Assembly: GCF_030542965.1 (NCBI RefSeq)
Contig: NZ_JAUAOA010000007.1
Coordinates: forward strand, 108,095 to 172,094
Source: Azotosporobacter soli
Lineage (GTDB): Bacteria; Bacillota; Negativicutes; SG130
Length of the DNA stretch: 64,000 nucleotides
Reading direction: 5' to 3'
Numbering within the stretch: the first letter of the stretch is position 1; every line of letters starts with the position of its first letter. Shown here in pieces: positions 25,322 to 35,443 of this stretch. Below the pieces are notes generated by a model. It had not been told where the DNA came from and did not search any database. It saw only the letters and a list, made by a program, of their open reading frames with translations. The position numbers were made by a program, and so were the translations under genes.

Positions 25322-27364
25322 TTACTGAATCAATGATCCAATGTCCAAAATCAGAGCAACTTGACCATTTCCTAAAATGGTAGCACCCGCAATCACTTTG
25401 ATTCCAGCCAACAGTTTACCCAACGATTTTATAACAATTTCCTGCTGTCCGATCAGATTATCCACCACAATGCCTGCACGCTGTTCGCCAAGGTGAACAA
25501 TGACAATAAACAGTTCTTCCGGCGTTTCTTCTACCGTCGGCGGGATATTCAGCACATTGCCGAGCCGTACGATTGGAATGATCTGACCACGCAACAAAAT
25601 GACTTCCTTGTTCTGTACCGTCTTGATATCTGCCGGCTTAATATTAATGGTGCTGTCGATCGAGCCAAGCGGAATCGCATAAATTTCTTTTGCCACATTG
25701 ACCAGCAAGGCTTGGATGATAGCCAACGTCAGCGGCAAGCGAATCTTGAACTTGCTGCCCATGCCGACCTTTGTTTCAATATCAACCATACCACCAAGCG
25801 ATTCGATCTTGTTTTTGACCGCATCCATCCCAACGCCGCGTCCGGATACGTCCGTGACGACTGCCGCTGTCGAGAACCCAGGTAAGAACAACAAGCGCAC
25901 AGCTTCTGTCGGATCCATCTTATCCGCTTCCGCCTGCGTAATCAAACCTTTTTCCACAGCCTTTTGCTTGATGATATCCGGATTGACTCCTTTGCCGTCA
26001 TCTTCAACCATGATGATAACATTATTTCCTTCATGACGCGCAATCAAATGAATTTCGCCCACTGGATTTTTACCGTTTGCCTGGCGTTCCGCAGGTTTTT
26101 CAATGCCATGGTCAATTGCATTGCGCAGCAAATGAACCAGCGGATCACCGATTTCGTCAATGACCGTCCGATCCAGTTCCGTTTCTTCCCCTTGAATGAT
26201 CAAATTAACTTCTTTATTCAATTCGCGCGACAGATCGCGTACCATGCGTGGGAAACGATTGAAAACCTGGCCTACCGGAACCATTCTGACTTTCATAACA
26301 ACCGCTTGTAAATCGGTCGTAACCCGATCCATCTGTTCCATCGTTTCTACCAAATCAGTCAGACGATGCGTCAGGCCAATCTGCTCCAAGCGCGTCTTGT
26401 TGATGACCAATTCACCAACCAAATTTAACAATGTATCCAGTTTATCAATATCAACGCGTACGGACTGCCCGCTCTTCAGTTTTTTGTCCGCACCGGCTGC
26501 AGGCGCTTGATGAACCTCCGCCGGTTTGGCGGCTCTGGCCGGTGCAGATTCCGGTTGCGCCGTCTGTTCAACAGCGACCGGTGCGGCTTGAACTGCCGTT
26601 TCTTGTTTTGTCGCCGGCGCACATAACGTCACTTCCACTTTATCCACTTCTGAAATTGACAAAAGGATATGTTGAATCCGCTCCGGTTCCGCATCCGTTA
26701 CAACAAGGACACTGAAGGAGAAATCAAAATTTTCTTTTTCCAACTCCTCAACGGGTGGAATGCTTTTTATAACTTCACCCAATTCCTCTAACGCACTCAT
26801 GACCATGTACGCACGCGCCGAACGCAAGAGACAATTTTCTCTCAACAACACTTGAATTTCATATGCTCTGAGTCCTTGACTCGCCGCTTTGCTAATTATA
26901 GCCGTTTCCGAATCGTTTAGTTTTAAGGTTGAACCCGTGTCTTCACTGCCACTTTCTTCCGTAACCGTAGCCGCGCCGGCCGACTCGCCTTTTGCCAACG
27001 CTTTTAGTTTTTGAATCAACCCTTTACTGTCAATGCCGCTGTCCGCACCGCTGGCAACAGCCTCTACCAATTGCTCCAATGTATCCACGCATTGGAATAT
27101 GGTGTCGATAATTTCTTTATTAGGTTGCAGTTCGCTTTTGCGCAACAAATCCAGGATGTTTTCCATTTCATGCGTCAATTCGGCAATGTTCGTAAACCCC
27201 ATCGTAGCCGACATCCCTTTAATCGTATGGGCACTACGAAAAATCTCGTCCAAAACGGAAAGATTACTCGGATCATTTTCTAAATCTAAAAGACAGCTAT
27301 TTAAGGTCTGCAAATGTTCGCGCGACTCTTCCAAAAACATCCCTAGATATTGATTAATATCCAT
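25322..27364 (-). CDS. cheA: Chemotaxis histidine kinase CheA
   Basis: 680 residues from the ATG at 27364 (MDINQYLGMFLEESREHL), with SD GGGGTGG; the longer frame to 27436 runs into the cheB tail and has no support. Domains: HPt with phosphorylated His46 (FRSAHTIKGMSA), P2-like region near 190-260, dimerisation helices, HATPase with N box LRNAIDHGIEKP, VEDDGKGV and GRGVGMDAVK, and a C-terminal CheW-like domain. All catalytic boxes are present. Confidence 0.95.
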   Translation of the reverse strand: MDINQYLGMFLEESREHLQTLNSCLLDLENDPSNLSVLDEIFRSAHTIKGMSATMGFTNIAELTHEMENILDLLRKSELQPNKEIIDTIFQCVDTLEQLVEAVASGADSGIDSKGLIQKLKALAKGESAGAATVTEESGSEDTGSTLKLNDSETAIISKAASQGLRAYEIQVLLRENCLLRSARAYMVMSALEELGEVIKSIPPVEELEKENFDFSFSVLVVTDAEPERIQHILLSISEVDKVEVTLCAPATKQETAVQAAPVAVEQTAQPESAPARAAKPAEVHQAPAAGADKKLKSGQSVRVDIDKLDTLLNLVGELVINKTRLEQIGLTHRLTDLVETMEQMDRVTTDLQAVVMKVRMVPVGQVFNRFPRMVRDLSRELNKEVNLIIQGEETELDRTVIDEIGDPLVHLLRNAIDHGIEKPAERQANGKNPVGEIHLIARHEGNNVIIMVEDDGKGVNPDIIKQKAVEKGLITQAEADKMDPTEAVRLLFLPGFSTAAVVTDVSGRGVGMDAVKNKIESLGGMVDIETKVGMGSKFKIRLPLTLAIIQALLVNVAKEIYAIPLGSIDSTINIKPADIKTVQNKEVILLRGQIIPIVRLGNVLNIPPTVEETPEELFIVIVHLGEQRAGIVVDNLIGQQEIVIKSLGKLLAGIKVIAGATILGNGQVALILDIGSLIQ

Positions 27365-27383
27365 ATATTCCACCCCCACACTT

Positions 27384-28436
27384 TTACTTGTTAACTGAAC
27401 GTACAATCTCCCCGGCAATAGCCGACAATGGAGCAACCTTATCCACCACGCCTAATTCGATAGCTGACTTTGGCATACCAAACACCACCGCCGTCGACTG
27501 GTCCTCTGCAATCGTATACCCGTTTCTCCCTTTGATTGCCTGAATGCCTTTGGCTCCATCATGCCCCATGCCTGTCAGAATAACCCCCACCGCTCGGCTG
27601 CCATATAAATTGGCGACTGATTCCATCATGGGATCTACCGCCGGGCGGTGACCACCAATCGGCGGTTGCTGGCTGAGACGGACGACTTTACGATTCGCTT
27701 CTCTTTCTACTGTCATATGATAATCGCCCGGCGCAATCAAGACCAGCCCCGGTCGAATCACATCATTGTGTTCCGCTTCTTTCACCGTCAAGGAAGAAAG
27801 TGAATTCAGACGCTCTGACAGCGATTTAGTAAAACCCGGCGGCATATGCTGCACAATAACCACGCCACACGGAAGATTGCCAGGCAAACGGGTAATGACT
27901 TCCTGTAGAGCCCGCGGTCCTCCGGTAGAAGTTCCAATTGCAATGATCTGCTCATCACTTCCTAGATAGGACGATGCGACCTGCACCGGAGGAGGTTTAA
28001 CGAAAGTAGTCGCGCTTGGTTGGCGTTTTGCCAGTTGTGCGACATTCGCTTTGACAGCCCCGCGGCATTTTTCCAATATTTCAGCACTGATACCGGCAAT
28101 CCCCGCTATCGGTCCGGCAGCCTTTGCCACAAAGTCAACGGCGCCTAGTTCTAAAGCCCGCAATGTTGCATCCGCGCCGGCTCTAGTCAAACTGCTGACC
28201 ATGACAACAGGCGTTGGCTCTTCCTTCATTATCAATTCCAATGCTTTAATTCCATCCATAATCGGCATTTCAACATCCATTGTAATCAAATGCGGCTTCA
28301 ATCGCTTTGTCTTATCTACTGCCTCACGACCATTGCGTGCGGTGTCAATCACTTCAAAATCCGGTTCAGCAGCAAACAAGTCCGATAAAAGCTTGCGCAT
28401 AAAAGCAGAGTCATCCACAATCAATACTTTAATCAT
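27384..28436 (-). CDS. cheB: Protein-glutamate methylesterase CheB
   Basis: 350 residues. Receiver domain with VDDSAFMRKLLSDLF and the phospho-acceptor LITMDVEMPIMDG near residue 54, linker, then the methylesterase domain with catalytic IGTSTGGPRALQ (Ser), VIVQHMPPGFT (His) and LTGMGHDGAKG (Asp). It removes receptor methyl groups added by CheR; no cheR is found in the window. Confidence 0.95.
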   Translation of the reverse strand: MIKVLIVDDSAFMRKLLSDLFAAEPDFEVIDTARNGREAVDKTKRLKPHLITMDVEMPIMDGIKALELIMKEEPTPVVMVSSLTRAGADATLRALELGAVDFVAKAAGPIAGIAGISAEILEKCRGAVKANVAQLAKRQPSATTFVKPPPVQVASSYLGSDEQIIAIGTSTGGPRALQEVITRLPGNLPCGVVIVQHMPPGFTKSLSERLNSLSSLTVKEAEHNDVIRPGLVLIAPGDYHMTVEREANRKVVRLSQQPPIGGHRPAVDPMMESVANLYGSRAVGVILTGMGHDGAKGIQAIKGRNGYTIAEDQSTAVVFGMPKSAIELGVVDKVAPLSAIAGEIVRSVNK

Positions 28437-28464
28437 GTCATCATACCACCATCCTGGCCAAATT

Positions 28465-29118
28465 TCACATGCCTTTTTGTCGTTGTTCTAACTGCTTGCG
28501 AAAAATAAAGCGAATTACCTTATCTCGATAATTTTCATTGATTTCAACAAATTTAACCGCAGACCAAAACAATTTTCGATCCTCCTGCGGCTTGAAACAT
28601 CGCACGACTTCCCCCTGCGCCTGTATCATCTCACCTTCGGGTAGTTCTATGCCGACCTGGAAACGCATTCCTACTGTCAAAGGCTGTGTCGTAATGAGCT
28701 GCAAACCGCCTCCCCCCACGTCCTTTGTCGCTGCCTCCAGGGTAATTGTCTGCTCCGGATCATTATCATCAGGATATTCTAAGGTAACCGGCAATGAAAT
28801 ATCGAGTCGCACAAATGCACGTTGCTGAATCTTTTTCATATCGGTTGGTATGGATACAATCCAAACCGGTAACGGACTGATGCGCTTGTTTAACAAAGCA
28901 CTATGAAAACTATAAATACCAGAATCGTCAAATACTTTTGCATAAAACTCGCGGCCATTTTCCAACATTACCGGAAATCCTTTACTCATCGGCATAGCGA
29001 TTGCAAGTTTTCCGTCGCTGACTTCTTCAATTCGACTAGGATACTGTTCGACATGATTCCCTTTAGGAAGCACGACACCAAGCCGTTGGTTGACTTTGAA
29101 AAAATGTTGCGGATTAAT
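28465..29118 (-). CDS. PilZ-domain flagellar brake protein (YcgR-like), probable AUU start
   Basis: c-di-GMP-responsive motility brake candidate. An N-terminal YcgR-like domain is followed by PilZ: RAFVRLDISLPVTLEY (RxxxR of the c-di-GMP site) near residue 120 and DVGGGGLQLITTQP (D/NxSxxG-type loop) near 150. The first canonical in-frame start, GTG at 29073, has no SD and would cut a natural N-terminus. The sequence NPQHFFKVNQRLGV continues upstream to an ATT at 29116-29118, which sits 8 nt after AAGGGAGG (29127-29134). No ATG, GTG or TTG lies in frame above it. I take AUU as the start: 217 residues. Confidence 0.8.
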   Translation of the reverse strand: MNPQHFFKVNQRLGVVLPKGNHVEQYPSRIEEVSDGKLAIAMPMSKGFPVMLENGREFYAKVFDDSGIYSFHSALLNKRISPLPVWIVSIPTDMKKIQQRAFVRLDISLPVTLEYPDDNDPEQTITLEAATKDVGGGGLQLITTQPLTVGMRFQVGIELPEGEMIQAQGEVVRCFKPQEDRKLFWSAVKFVEINENYRDKVIRFIFRKQLEQRQKGM

Positions 29119-29147
29119 GACAGTTGCCTCCCTTGCGAAAAATACAA

Positions 29148-30038
29148 TTAGCGTATCATGGTCAGAAATTTATCGAAGAATCCTCGTAAACCGCTTGTTG
29201 TCTTTACTTCATCGCCTGTGACCATGCGTTCGGCAATCTCCATGATGCATTTGGCTGAAATCGTTCCCGGATAAGTCGTCAAGAGCGGTTTCTGGCTTTT
29301 TACCGCCTTCACCATGTTGCGGTCTTCATATACCAAGCCAAGTTCCGTTACCGATACGCCCAAGAAACGCATTGCCACATTCATTAATTTCCCTACGACT
29401 AGGTCACCTTCCTCCTTTTCTACGACACGGTTTACAATTAATCGTAACGGCGCGACGCCCTGATAACTGGCATAGGCTTTCATCATGGCATATGCGTCGG
29501 TGATTGCAGTAGGTTCAGGCGTAGTGACGATAATCACTTCGTCGGCTGCAATGACAAATTTCATAACACCTTTATTTAAACCAGCTCCCGTATCCACTAG
29601 GATGATATCGGCCCAATCGTCACAAACAACCACCTGATGAATAATGTTTTGCAATTGTTGTTCGTTCAAGTTTGCCAGTTGATAGATACCGGAACCGCCT
29701 GAAATAAATTTAATGCCGCCCGGAGCATCTACCACGATATCCTGAATGCCAAAGCCTTCTTCCAAGAGGTGCAGAATGTTATAAGGAGCACTGCAACCTA
29801 AGACAACATCGACATTAGCCATGCCAAGATCCGCATCGAGAATAAGAACTCGTTTGCCAAGCTGCGCCAATGCCAATGCCAAATTCACTGTGAAATTGGT
29901 CTTGCCTACTCCGCCTTTGCCGCTGGTCACCGTTATGACTTTAGCCTCTGACGCCTGCGCTTTTATAACACTGCTTTTATTTTTAAACGAATTATCCTCG
30001 ACCATTTTGCGTAATTTTTCAGCCTGATCATTCATCAC
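29148..30038 (-). CDS. flhG: MinD-like ATPase FlhG (YlxH)
   Basis: ParA/MinD-type ATPase controlling flagellar number and placement with FlhF. 296 residues. Deviant Walker A ITVTSGKGGVGKTNFTVNLA near residue 36, ILDADLGMANVDVVLG, and IILVDTGAGLN. The short N-terminal helix AEKLRKMVEDNS resembles the FlhG motif that stimulates FlhF GTPase activity. GTG at 30038 followed by ATG. Adjacent to flhF, the usual arrangement. Confidence 0.93.
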   Translation of the reverse strand: MMNDQAEKLRKMVEDNSFKNKSSVIKAQASEAKVITVTSGKGGVGKTNFTVNLALALAQLGKRVLILDADLGMANVDVVLGCSAPYNILHLLEEGFGIQDIVVDAPGGIKFISGGSGIYQLANLNEQQLQNIIHQVVVCDDWADIILVDTGAGLNKGVMKFVIAADEVIIVTTPEPTAITDAYAMMKAYASYQGVAPLRLIVNRVVEKEEGDLVVGKLMNVAMRFLGVSVTELGLVYEDRNMVKAVKSQKPLLTTYPGTISAKCIMEIAERMVTGDEVKTTSGLRGFFDKFLTMIR

Positions 30039-30039
30039 G

Positions 30040-31164
30040 TTAATCCCTCAAAATCAAATTTGCTAGTTTCGCGGGGTTGGCCAGTTCAATATCATCAGGA
30101 ACATTTTGGCCGGTCGTGATGTAAGACAAGCCAACGGGGAAATGATACAAGAGATTTAAAATTAGTCCTATATTGCTCGCTTCATCAATTTTAGTAAACA
30201 AAAATTTTTGCGGCGAGCAGATGGAAAAGCGATCAACAACATCGAGCGCATCTTTATACTTTGTTGTAGAACTTAAGACAAGATGCGTTTCTATTCGCGC
30301 ATCACACTGAAGCAATGCCTGCAATTCCGAAAGTTGATACTGATTTTTGGGACTTCGTCCCGCCGTATCAATCAGGACTAGATCTTTGTCACGATGACGA
30401 TATAAGGCGCTTTTTAATTCTTCTGCCGTATATACGATGTCGATCGGAACCCCCATAATATCGGCGTAGGTTTTTAATTGTTCCACCGCAGAAATTCGAT
30501 AAGTGTCTGCCGTGATAAGCGCGACCTTACACCCTTCTTTAACGGCAAAACTGGCTGCCAACTTTGCAATGGTCGTCGTCTTGCCCACGCCTGTCGGTCC
30601 AATAAAAGCAGCGACCTTTACGCCGTCTTTAGGAACCATAATTCCTTCGATTCGATGAAAATGATTCTTTATGCGTTCCTTTAACAGCTGCCTTACTAAT
30701 TGCTGGTCTTTTTCCGCAGTCGCCTCTTCCGCCAGCCCTTGCAAAATATTGTCTGCAATCAACGGATCTACATCATTAGCAAGCAATAACTCGAGTAGCG
30801 GTGATTTTTTCTTCCCCATTGTCGGCATTTTTTGCACGACTTGTTCCAGCAATTTTTTCATATTTGCCATTTCAAGTTGTAGTGCAGTTAGCCTTGGCTC
30901 GTCGCCGCTCTCCAGCAATTGTTTGACCAAGGTTGGCGAGGGTTGCGCTACTTCCGGACGTCTTTTTTCCACAACGCTAGGTTGCTTGACAGCCGCCGGC
31001 TCTACCGCAGCCATAACTTCAAACATCTCCTGGGAAAAGAAGCCCAACACGCCTCCTTTGCGAAAACGACGCGTATGTAAAATGACCGCATCTCTGCCCA
31101 ACTGACTTTTCACTTGCGCCATGGCCTCTTGCATCGTCATTGCGGTAAACACTTTTACCTTCAA
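30040..31164 (-). CDS. flhF: Flagellar SRP-like GTPase FlhF
   Basis: 374 residues. N-terminal B domain (VKVFTAMTMQEAMAQVKSQL), a basic/variable linker, then the SRP NG domain: G1 FIGPTGVGKTTTIAKLAASF near residue 190, ITADTYRISAVEQLKTYA, G3 LIDTAGRSPKNQYQL and G4 TKIDEASN. Localises flagellar assembly at the membrane. TTG start with GGTGA, 1 nt after flhA. Confidence 0.94.
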   Translation of the reverse strand: MKVKVFTAMTMQEAMAQVKSQLGRDAVILHTRRFRKGGVLGFFSQEMFEVMAAVEPAAVKQPSVVEKRRPEVAQPSPTLVKQLLESGDEPRLTALQLEMANMKKLLEQVVQKMPTMGKKKSPLLELLLANDVDPLIADNILQGLAEEATAEKDQQLVRQLLKERIKNHFHRIEGIMVPKDGVKVAAFIGPTGVGKTTTIAKLAASFAVKEGCKVALITADTYRISAVEQLKTYADIMGVPIDIVYTAEELKSALYRHRDKDLVLIDTAGRSPKNQYQLSELQALLQCDARIETHLVLSSTTKYKDALDVVDRFSICSPQKFLFTKIDEASNIGLILNLLYHFPVGLSYITTGQNVPDDIELANPAKLANLILRD

Positions 31165-31165
31165 T

Positions 31166-33262
31166 TTACACTTTCACCATCCCTAATGATTGTACTTCCA
31201 CTTTAGGGTCCAATTCGGCATATGATAAAACCACTATGCTTGGTATAGAACGCTCAATCAACTTATAAAAAGATAGTCGAACCGCCGGACTTGCCAAAAC
31301 TACCGGCAGATACCCCAGATTCGTCAGTTTAGGAAGTTCAACCGATAAGCTCTGCAAAAGAGTTTGCATGACACTAGGCTCAAGAGCCACATAAGAACCG
31401 CTTTCTGTTCGCTGTACAGCATTTGAGATCATCTGCTCCAACTGCGGATCCAATGTCACACAAGACAAAACATTCGCCGCCGCATATTGGCGGGAAAGCT
31501 GTCTAGCCAACGCATGTCTCACGTATTCGGTCAAAATTTCCGTGTCCTTCGTCAATGCGGCATAATCGGCCAGGGTTTCAAGAACCGTAACCATATCGCG
31601 AATGGACACCCGCTCACGCAACAGATTGGCCAAGACTTTTTGAATATCGCCAATCGCCAGCATTGCCGGGGTCAACTCCTCGACAACCGCAGCATTCGTC
31701 TCTTTGACAGAATCCAAGAGCGTCTGCACTTCCTGGCGTCCAAGAATCTCCGCCGCATGAACCTTGATAATTTCAGTCAGATGCGTTGCCAGGACCGACA
31801 CCGGATTTACAACCGTATAGCCGGCCAGTTCCGCTTGTTCACGCTGACTTTCCTGCACCCAAATAGCCGGAAGACCAAAGGCAGGTTCAATCGTTTCCAA
31901 GCCAATCACATCTTCAGCTACAGCGCCTGAATTCATCGCTAAATAGTGGTCAACTAGTAATTCTCCTTTTGCGATCTCAATTCCTCTTAATTTAATGATA
32001 TATGCATTCGGTTTCAGTTGAATATTGTCACGAATTCGAATTGTCGGTACAATCAAACCCATTTCCAGCGCACACTGACGCCGGATCATAACCACCCGAT
32101 CAAGCAAATCGCCGCCTTGCGCTACATCTACCAGCGGTATCAGGCTATAGCCGATTTCAAGTTCGAGCGGATCTACCTGCAGCAACGATACAATATTTTC
32201 CGGTTTGCGTACTTCTTCATTTTCACGTTCTTCTTCATTTGTTACCTGCGTTTCAGCAGCCTCACGCATCGACATCCGCAAGCCATAACCAATCGCAAAA
32301 GAAGTCAACGATAACGTCATAAACGGAATTCCCGGCAATCCAGGTACAAGGCCTAACATCGCCAATACACCGGATGCAATGAAGAAAATACGCGGATTCG
32401 TAAAGATTTGGCTGACCAGGTCATGTCCCAAATTTCCATCCGATGCCGCACGCGTCACGACAATGCCTGTCGCCGTCGAGATCAAAAGCGCCGGAATCTG
32501 ATTAACGAGGCCTTCACCGACGGTAAGCAGCGTATAGCTTTGCAGCGCCTGGACAACGCCAAGATTGCGCTGCACCATGCCAATGATAAAACCGCCGACA
32601 ATATTGATAATGATAATAATGATTGCCGCCATCGCATCGCCTTTGACGAACTTGCTCGCACCATCCATCGCGCCGTAAAAATCCGCTTCGCGCTGGATAT
32701 TGACTCTTCTTGTCTTAGCTTCCGCATCCGTTATCGCGCCCGAGTTTAAGTCGGCATCAATGCTCATCTGCTTACCAGGCATCGCGTCCAACGTGAATCG
32801 CGCCGCGACTTCAGCAACGCGCTCCGCGCCTTTCGTGATAACGATAAATTGGATGATAACCAAAATGATAAAGACAATAAAACCAACAACCGCATTACCG
32901 CCGACTACGAAATTACCAAAGGCCATGATCACTTCACCGGCGTATCCATCTAGCAGTATTAAACGAGTCGAGGATACGTTTAACGCCAAACGAAATAAAG
33001 TGGTGATCAGCAGCAGCGAAGGAAAGACAGAGAACTGCAACGGCTCCGTATTATATACGGCAATCATGACAATGACCAAAGCAAATGTGATATTTAAAGA
33101 CAAAAGTAAATCGAGTAAAAACGAAGGCAAGGGAATGATCATCATAATGACAATCGTAATAATGCCTAAGGCAACAACAATGTCACTGTATTTTGCTATG
33201 CGGGCTAAACCGCCACTTAGAGAAGTTGTTTCAACAGACAAACCTCTTCGCCCCTTTATCAC
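31166..33262 (-). CDS. flhA: Flagellar export gate protein FlhA
   Basis: About 691-698 residues, with eight membrane spans in the first 340 and a large cytoplasmic domain. Signatures: RLALNVSSTRLILLDG near residue 92, DADLNSGAITDAEAKTRR in the FHIPEP loop region, and KFVKGDAMAAI. Forms the proton-driven export gate. The GTG at 33262 has no SD; a TTG at 33241 lies 9 nt after AGGGG and may be the real start. Confidence 0.95.
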   Translation of the reverse strand: MIKGRRGLSVETTSLSGGLARIAKYSDIVVALGIITIVIMMIIPLPSFLLDLLLSLNITFALVIVMIAVYNTEPLQFSVFPSLLLITTLFRLALNVSSTRLILLDGYAGEVIMAFGNFVVGGNAVVGFIVFIILVIIQFIVITKGAERVAEVAARFTLDAMPGKQMSIDADLNSGAITDAEAKTRRVNIQREADFYGAMDGASKFVKGDAMAAIIIIIINIVGGFIIGMVQRNLGVVQALQSYTLLTVGEGLVNQIPALLISTATGIVVTRAASDGNLGHDLVSQIFTNPRIFFIASGVLAMLGLVPGLPGIPFMTLSLTSFAIGYGLRMSMREAAETQVTNEEERENEEVRKPENIVSLLQVDPLELEIGYSLIPLVDVAQGGDLLDRVVMIRRQCALEMGLIVPTIRIRDNIQLKPNAYIIKLRGIEIAKGELLVDHYLAMNSGAVAEDVIGLETIEPAFGLPAIWVQESQREQAELAGYTVVNPVSVLATHLTEIIKVHAAEILGRQEVQTLLDSVKETNAAVVEELTPAMLAIGDIQKVLANLLRERVSIRDMVTVLETLADYAALTKDTEILTEYVRHALARQLSRQYAAANVLSCVTLDPQLEQMISNAVQRTESGSYVALEPSVMQTLLQSLSVELPKLTNLGYLPVVLASPAVRLSFYKLIERSIPSIVVLSYAELDPKVEVQSLGMVKV

Positions 33263-33266
33263 TAAA

Positions 33267-34400
33267 CTACGATAATTTATGCTTCAAGCGATATACATAC
33301 GCTAGAACCTCGGCAACAGCCTGATACAATTCAGGCGGTACAACGTCACCTACCGAAGCCATCGCATACAAAGCTCGCGCCAACGGTTTATTTTCCATAA
33401 CCATTACCTTGTTATCTTTGGCAATCTCTTTAATTCGCTGTGCAATCAGATCCTGTCCTTTTGCCACAACGACTGGTGCCACCATGGTCTTGTCATATTT
33501 CAATGCCACCGCATAATGCGTTGGATTCGTAACAACGACATCTGCCGTTGGAACTTCCTGCATCATTCTGCGCATAGCCATCATTCTCTGTTTTTCTTTG
33601 ATCTTTCCCTTTATTAAAGGATCCCCTTCCATCTGTTTATATTCTTGTTTGACTTCGTCCTTGCTCATTTTCAAGCTTTGATTGTGTTGCCACAATTGAT
33701 ATACATAATCAATCCCTGCAAAAAATAAAAACACACCGCAAATTTGAAAACAAAGACTGAGCAGCAAACTTGAAATCATTACAATAGCATCGGCCAGTTC
33801 AACCGTAATTAAAGCGGGGATTTTGTCTGCTTCTTTCAATAAGAACCGATAAATGAAGGCGCAAACCACGGTAACCTTAAACAAAGATTTTGCCAGCTCC
33901 GCTAATGATCGGACGGAAAACATACGACCGAATCCCGCAATGGGATTTAGTTTTTCCAAACTCGGCTCCAATACCTCAAGAGAAAACATAAAACCGACTT
34001 GCAATATATTCGTTGCAATCGATACGATGAGTAAAATAGCCATGACTGGCATGGCTGCTTTAAACAACACCCAAATACCTCCGATAAACAACTGACTGAC
34101 CATTTCGATCGTCATGTCATTCATCGCCAAATTTTCAAAACAAGTTCGCATATAAATGGACAGTTCTTGAAATATATGCGTCCCTAGTCCTTGCAAGGCA
34201 AACAAGGCCGCCAATAATCCCAAGGTGGCGTTAAGCTCCATACTTTTAGCGACTTGGCCTTTTTGTCTGGAATCCGCTTTGCGCTTGCTCGTAGGCTCTT
34301 CCGTTTTTTCACCGGAAAAAAGCTGCAGATCAAACGTCCATATCGGCCTTGGCTCAACCAAAAATCGATAAAACATCATATACGTTCTTATACATCCCAT
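33267..34400 (-). CDS. flhB: Flagellar export switch protein FlhB
   Basis: 377 residues. Core FSGEKTEEPTSKRKADSRQK, four membrane spans, then the cytoplasmic autocleavage site VVVTNPTHYAVALKYD (NPTH near residue 296). Substrate-specificity switch between hook and filament export, working with FliK. The start is uncertain: ATG 34400 has GGAG 10 nt upstream; ATG 34379 is an alternative. Either start overlaps fliR. Confidence 0.94.
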   Translation of the reverse strand: MGCIRTYMMFYRFLVEPRPIWTFDLQLFSGEKTEEPTSKRKADSRQKGQVAKSMELNATLGLLAALFALQGLGTHIFQELSIYMRTCFENLAMNDMTIEMVSQLFIGGIWVLFKAAMPVMAILLIVSIATNILQVGFMFSLEVLEPSLEKLNPIAGFGRMFSVRSLAELAKSLFKVTVVCAFIYRFLLKEADKIPALITVELADAIVMISSLLLSLCFQICGVFLFFAGIDYVYQLWQHNQSLKMSKDEVKQEYKQMEGDPLIKGKIKEKQRMMAMRRMMQEVPTADVVVTNPTHYAVALKYDKTMVAPVVVAKGQDLIAQRIKEIAKDNKVMVMENKPLARALYAMASVGDVVPPELYQAVAEVLAYVYRLKHKLS

Positions 34401-35136
34401 TAAATGCTTTCTCCAGAAAAAAAATATAAAAAGGCAATACTAACGATAATACGAAGATACCTGCAAATATTTTTGCCGGTACGCCGACGATAAAGATATT
34501 CATTTGCGGCATTGTTCGTGATAAAATCCCTAATGAAATATCAATCAACAGCAATGACGCTAAAACCGGTAATGAGATCTGAATTGCAATTAAAAAGATC
34601 CCTTTCATTAAACCAACCACAAATTGACTGATTGCTGCATTAAAAATAACCCCGGTCATAGGAATTAATTTAAAACTGGCAACCAATGCTCCTAATACTA
34701 CATGATGGCCATTAAGTGCCAAGAAAACCATAATGGCTAGAATATAAAGAAAGTTACCGACTAGCGGCACCTGGTTGCCCGATTGAGGATCAATAACATT
34801 GACGATGCCGAAACCGATTTGCGTATCTAATATTTGACCGCACATTTGAATCGAAGTGAAAACCAGTGAGCTGACAAAGCCAATAATCATGCCCGCTACA
34901 AATTCACTCGCCACTAGAAATAAGTAAGGCAACCATTGCTCCGGAATGGGAATGCCCGGTTGATAAACCATTGGATACAAAATATAGGTTACAGCCAACC
35001 CTAGCGCCACTTTTACATGCCCAGGGACATTGCGGCTGCCGTATACCGGAGTGAGAAAAAAGATTCCCGACACTCTGACAAAAACCAGTAAAAAGACCGC
35101 TACCTGATCCTGTACCAAAGAAAACAAGTCAATCAT
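34354..35136 (-). CDS. fliR: Flagellar export protein FliR
   Basis: 260 residues, about six membrane spans, beginning IDLFSLVQDQVAVFLLVFVR. TPVYGSRNVPGHVKVALGLA near residue 31 and DTQIGFGIVNVIDPQSGNQV near 100 are typical of FliR/SpaR. Part of the FliPQR export pore. Overlaps flhB at its end. Confidence 0.95.
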   Translation of the reverse strand: MIDLFSLVQDQVAVFLLVFVRVSGIFFLTPVYGSRNVPGHVKVALGLAVTYILYPMVYQPGIPIPEQWLPYLFLVASEFVAGMIIGFVSSLVFTSIQMCGQILDTQIGFGIVNVIDPQSGNQVPLVGNFLYILAIMVFLALNGHHVVLGALVASFKLIPMTGVIFNAAISQFVVGLMKGIFLIAIQISLPVLASLLLIDISLGILSRTMPQMNIFIVGVPAKIFAGIFVLSLVLPFYIFFLEKAFNGMYKNVYDVLSIFG

Positions 35137-35151
35137 AACGTCGTCAACCCT

Positions 35152-35421
35152 TTATCGGATAAGATACGGCAACCGCACTAACAGTTCCCGCGTGTAATCC
35201 ACCAACATAGCCAACATCCAAGGGCCAAAAACCAAGACCGCCACAAATACGGCAATGATTTTAGGAATGAATGCCAGCGTCTGTTCCTGAATTTGCGTAG
35301 TGGCTTGAAAAATACTGACCACCAAGCCGACCAACAAACCTAAACCCAGCATGGGCGCTGCAATCAGCATAACCATCATCAATGCATCGCGGCCTAACTG
35401 TATTGCTAAATCCCCAGTCAT
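35152..35421 (-). CDS. fliQ: Flagellar export protein FliQ
   Basis: 89 residues, two membrane spans. Family sequence LGLLVGLVVSIFQATTQIQE and LAFIPKIIAVFVAVLVFGPW. Subunit of the FliPQR pore. SD AAGGAAA before the ATG at 35421. Confidence 0.96.
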   Translation of the reverse strand: MTGDLAIQLGRDALMMVMLIAAPMLGLGLLVGLVVSIFQATTQIQEQTLAFIPKIIAVFVAVLVFGPWMLAMLVDYTRELLVRLPYLIR

Positions 35422-35443
35422 TCTTATTTCCTTTCCACGTCTT

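Noticed and set aside
32700..33275. 191-codon plus-strand ORF opposite flhA
   Set aside because: Composition mirrors the membrane-protein codons of flhA; no start signals.
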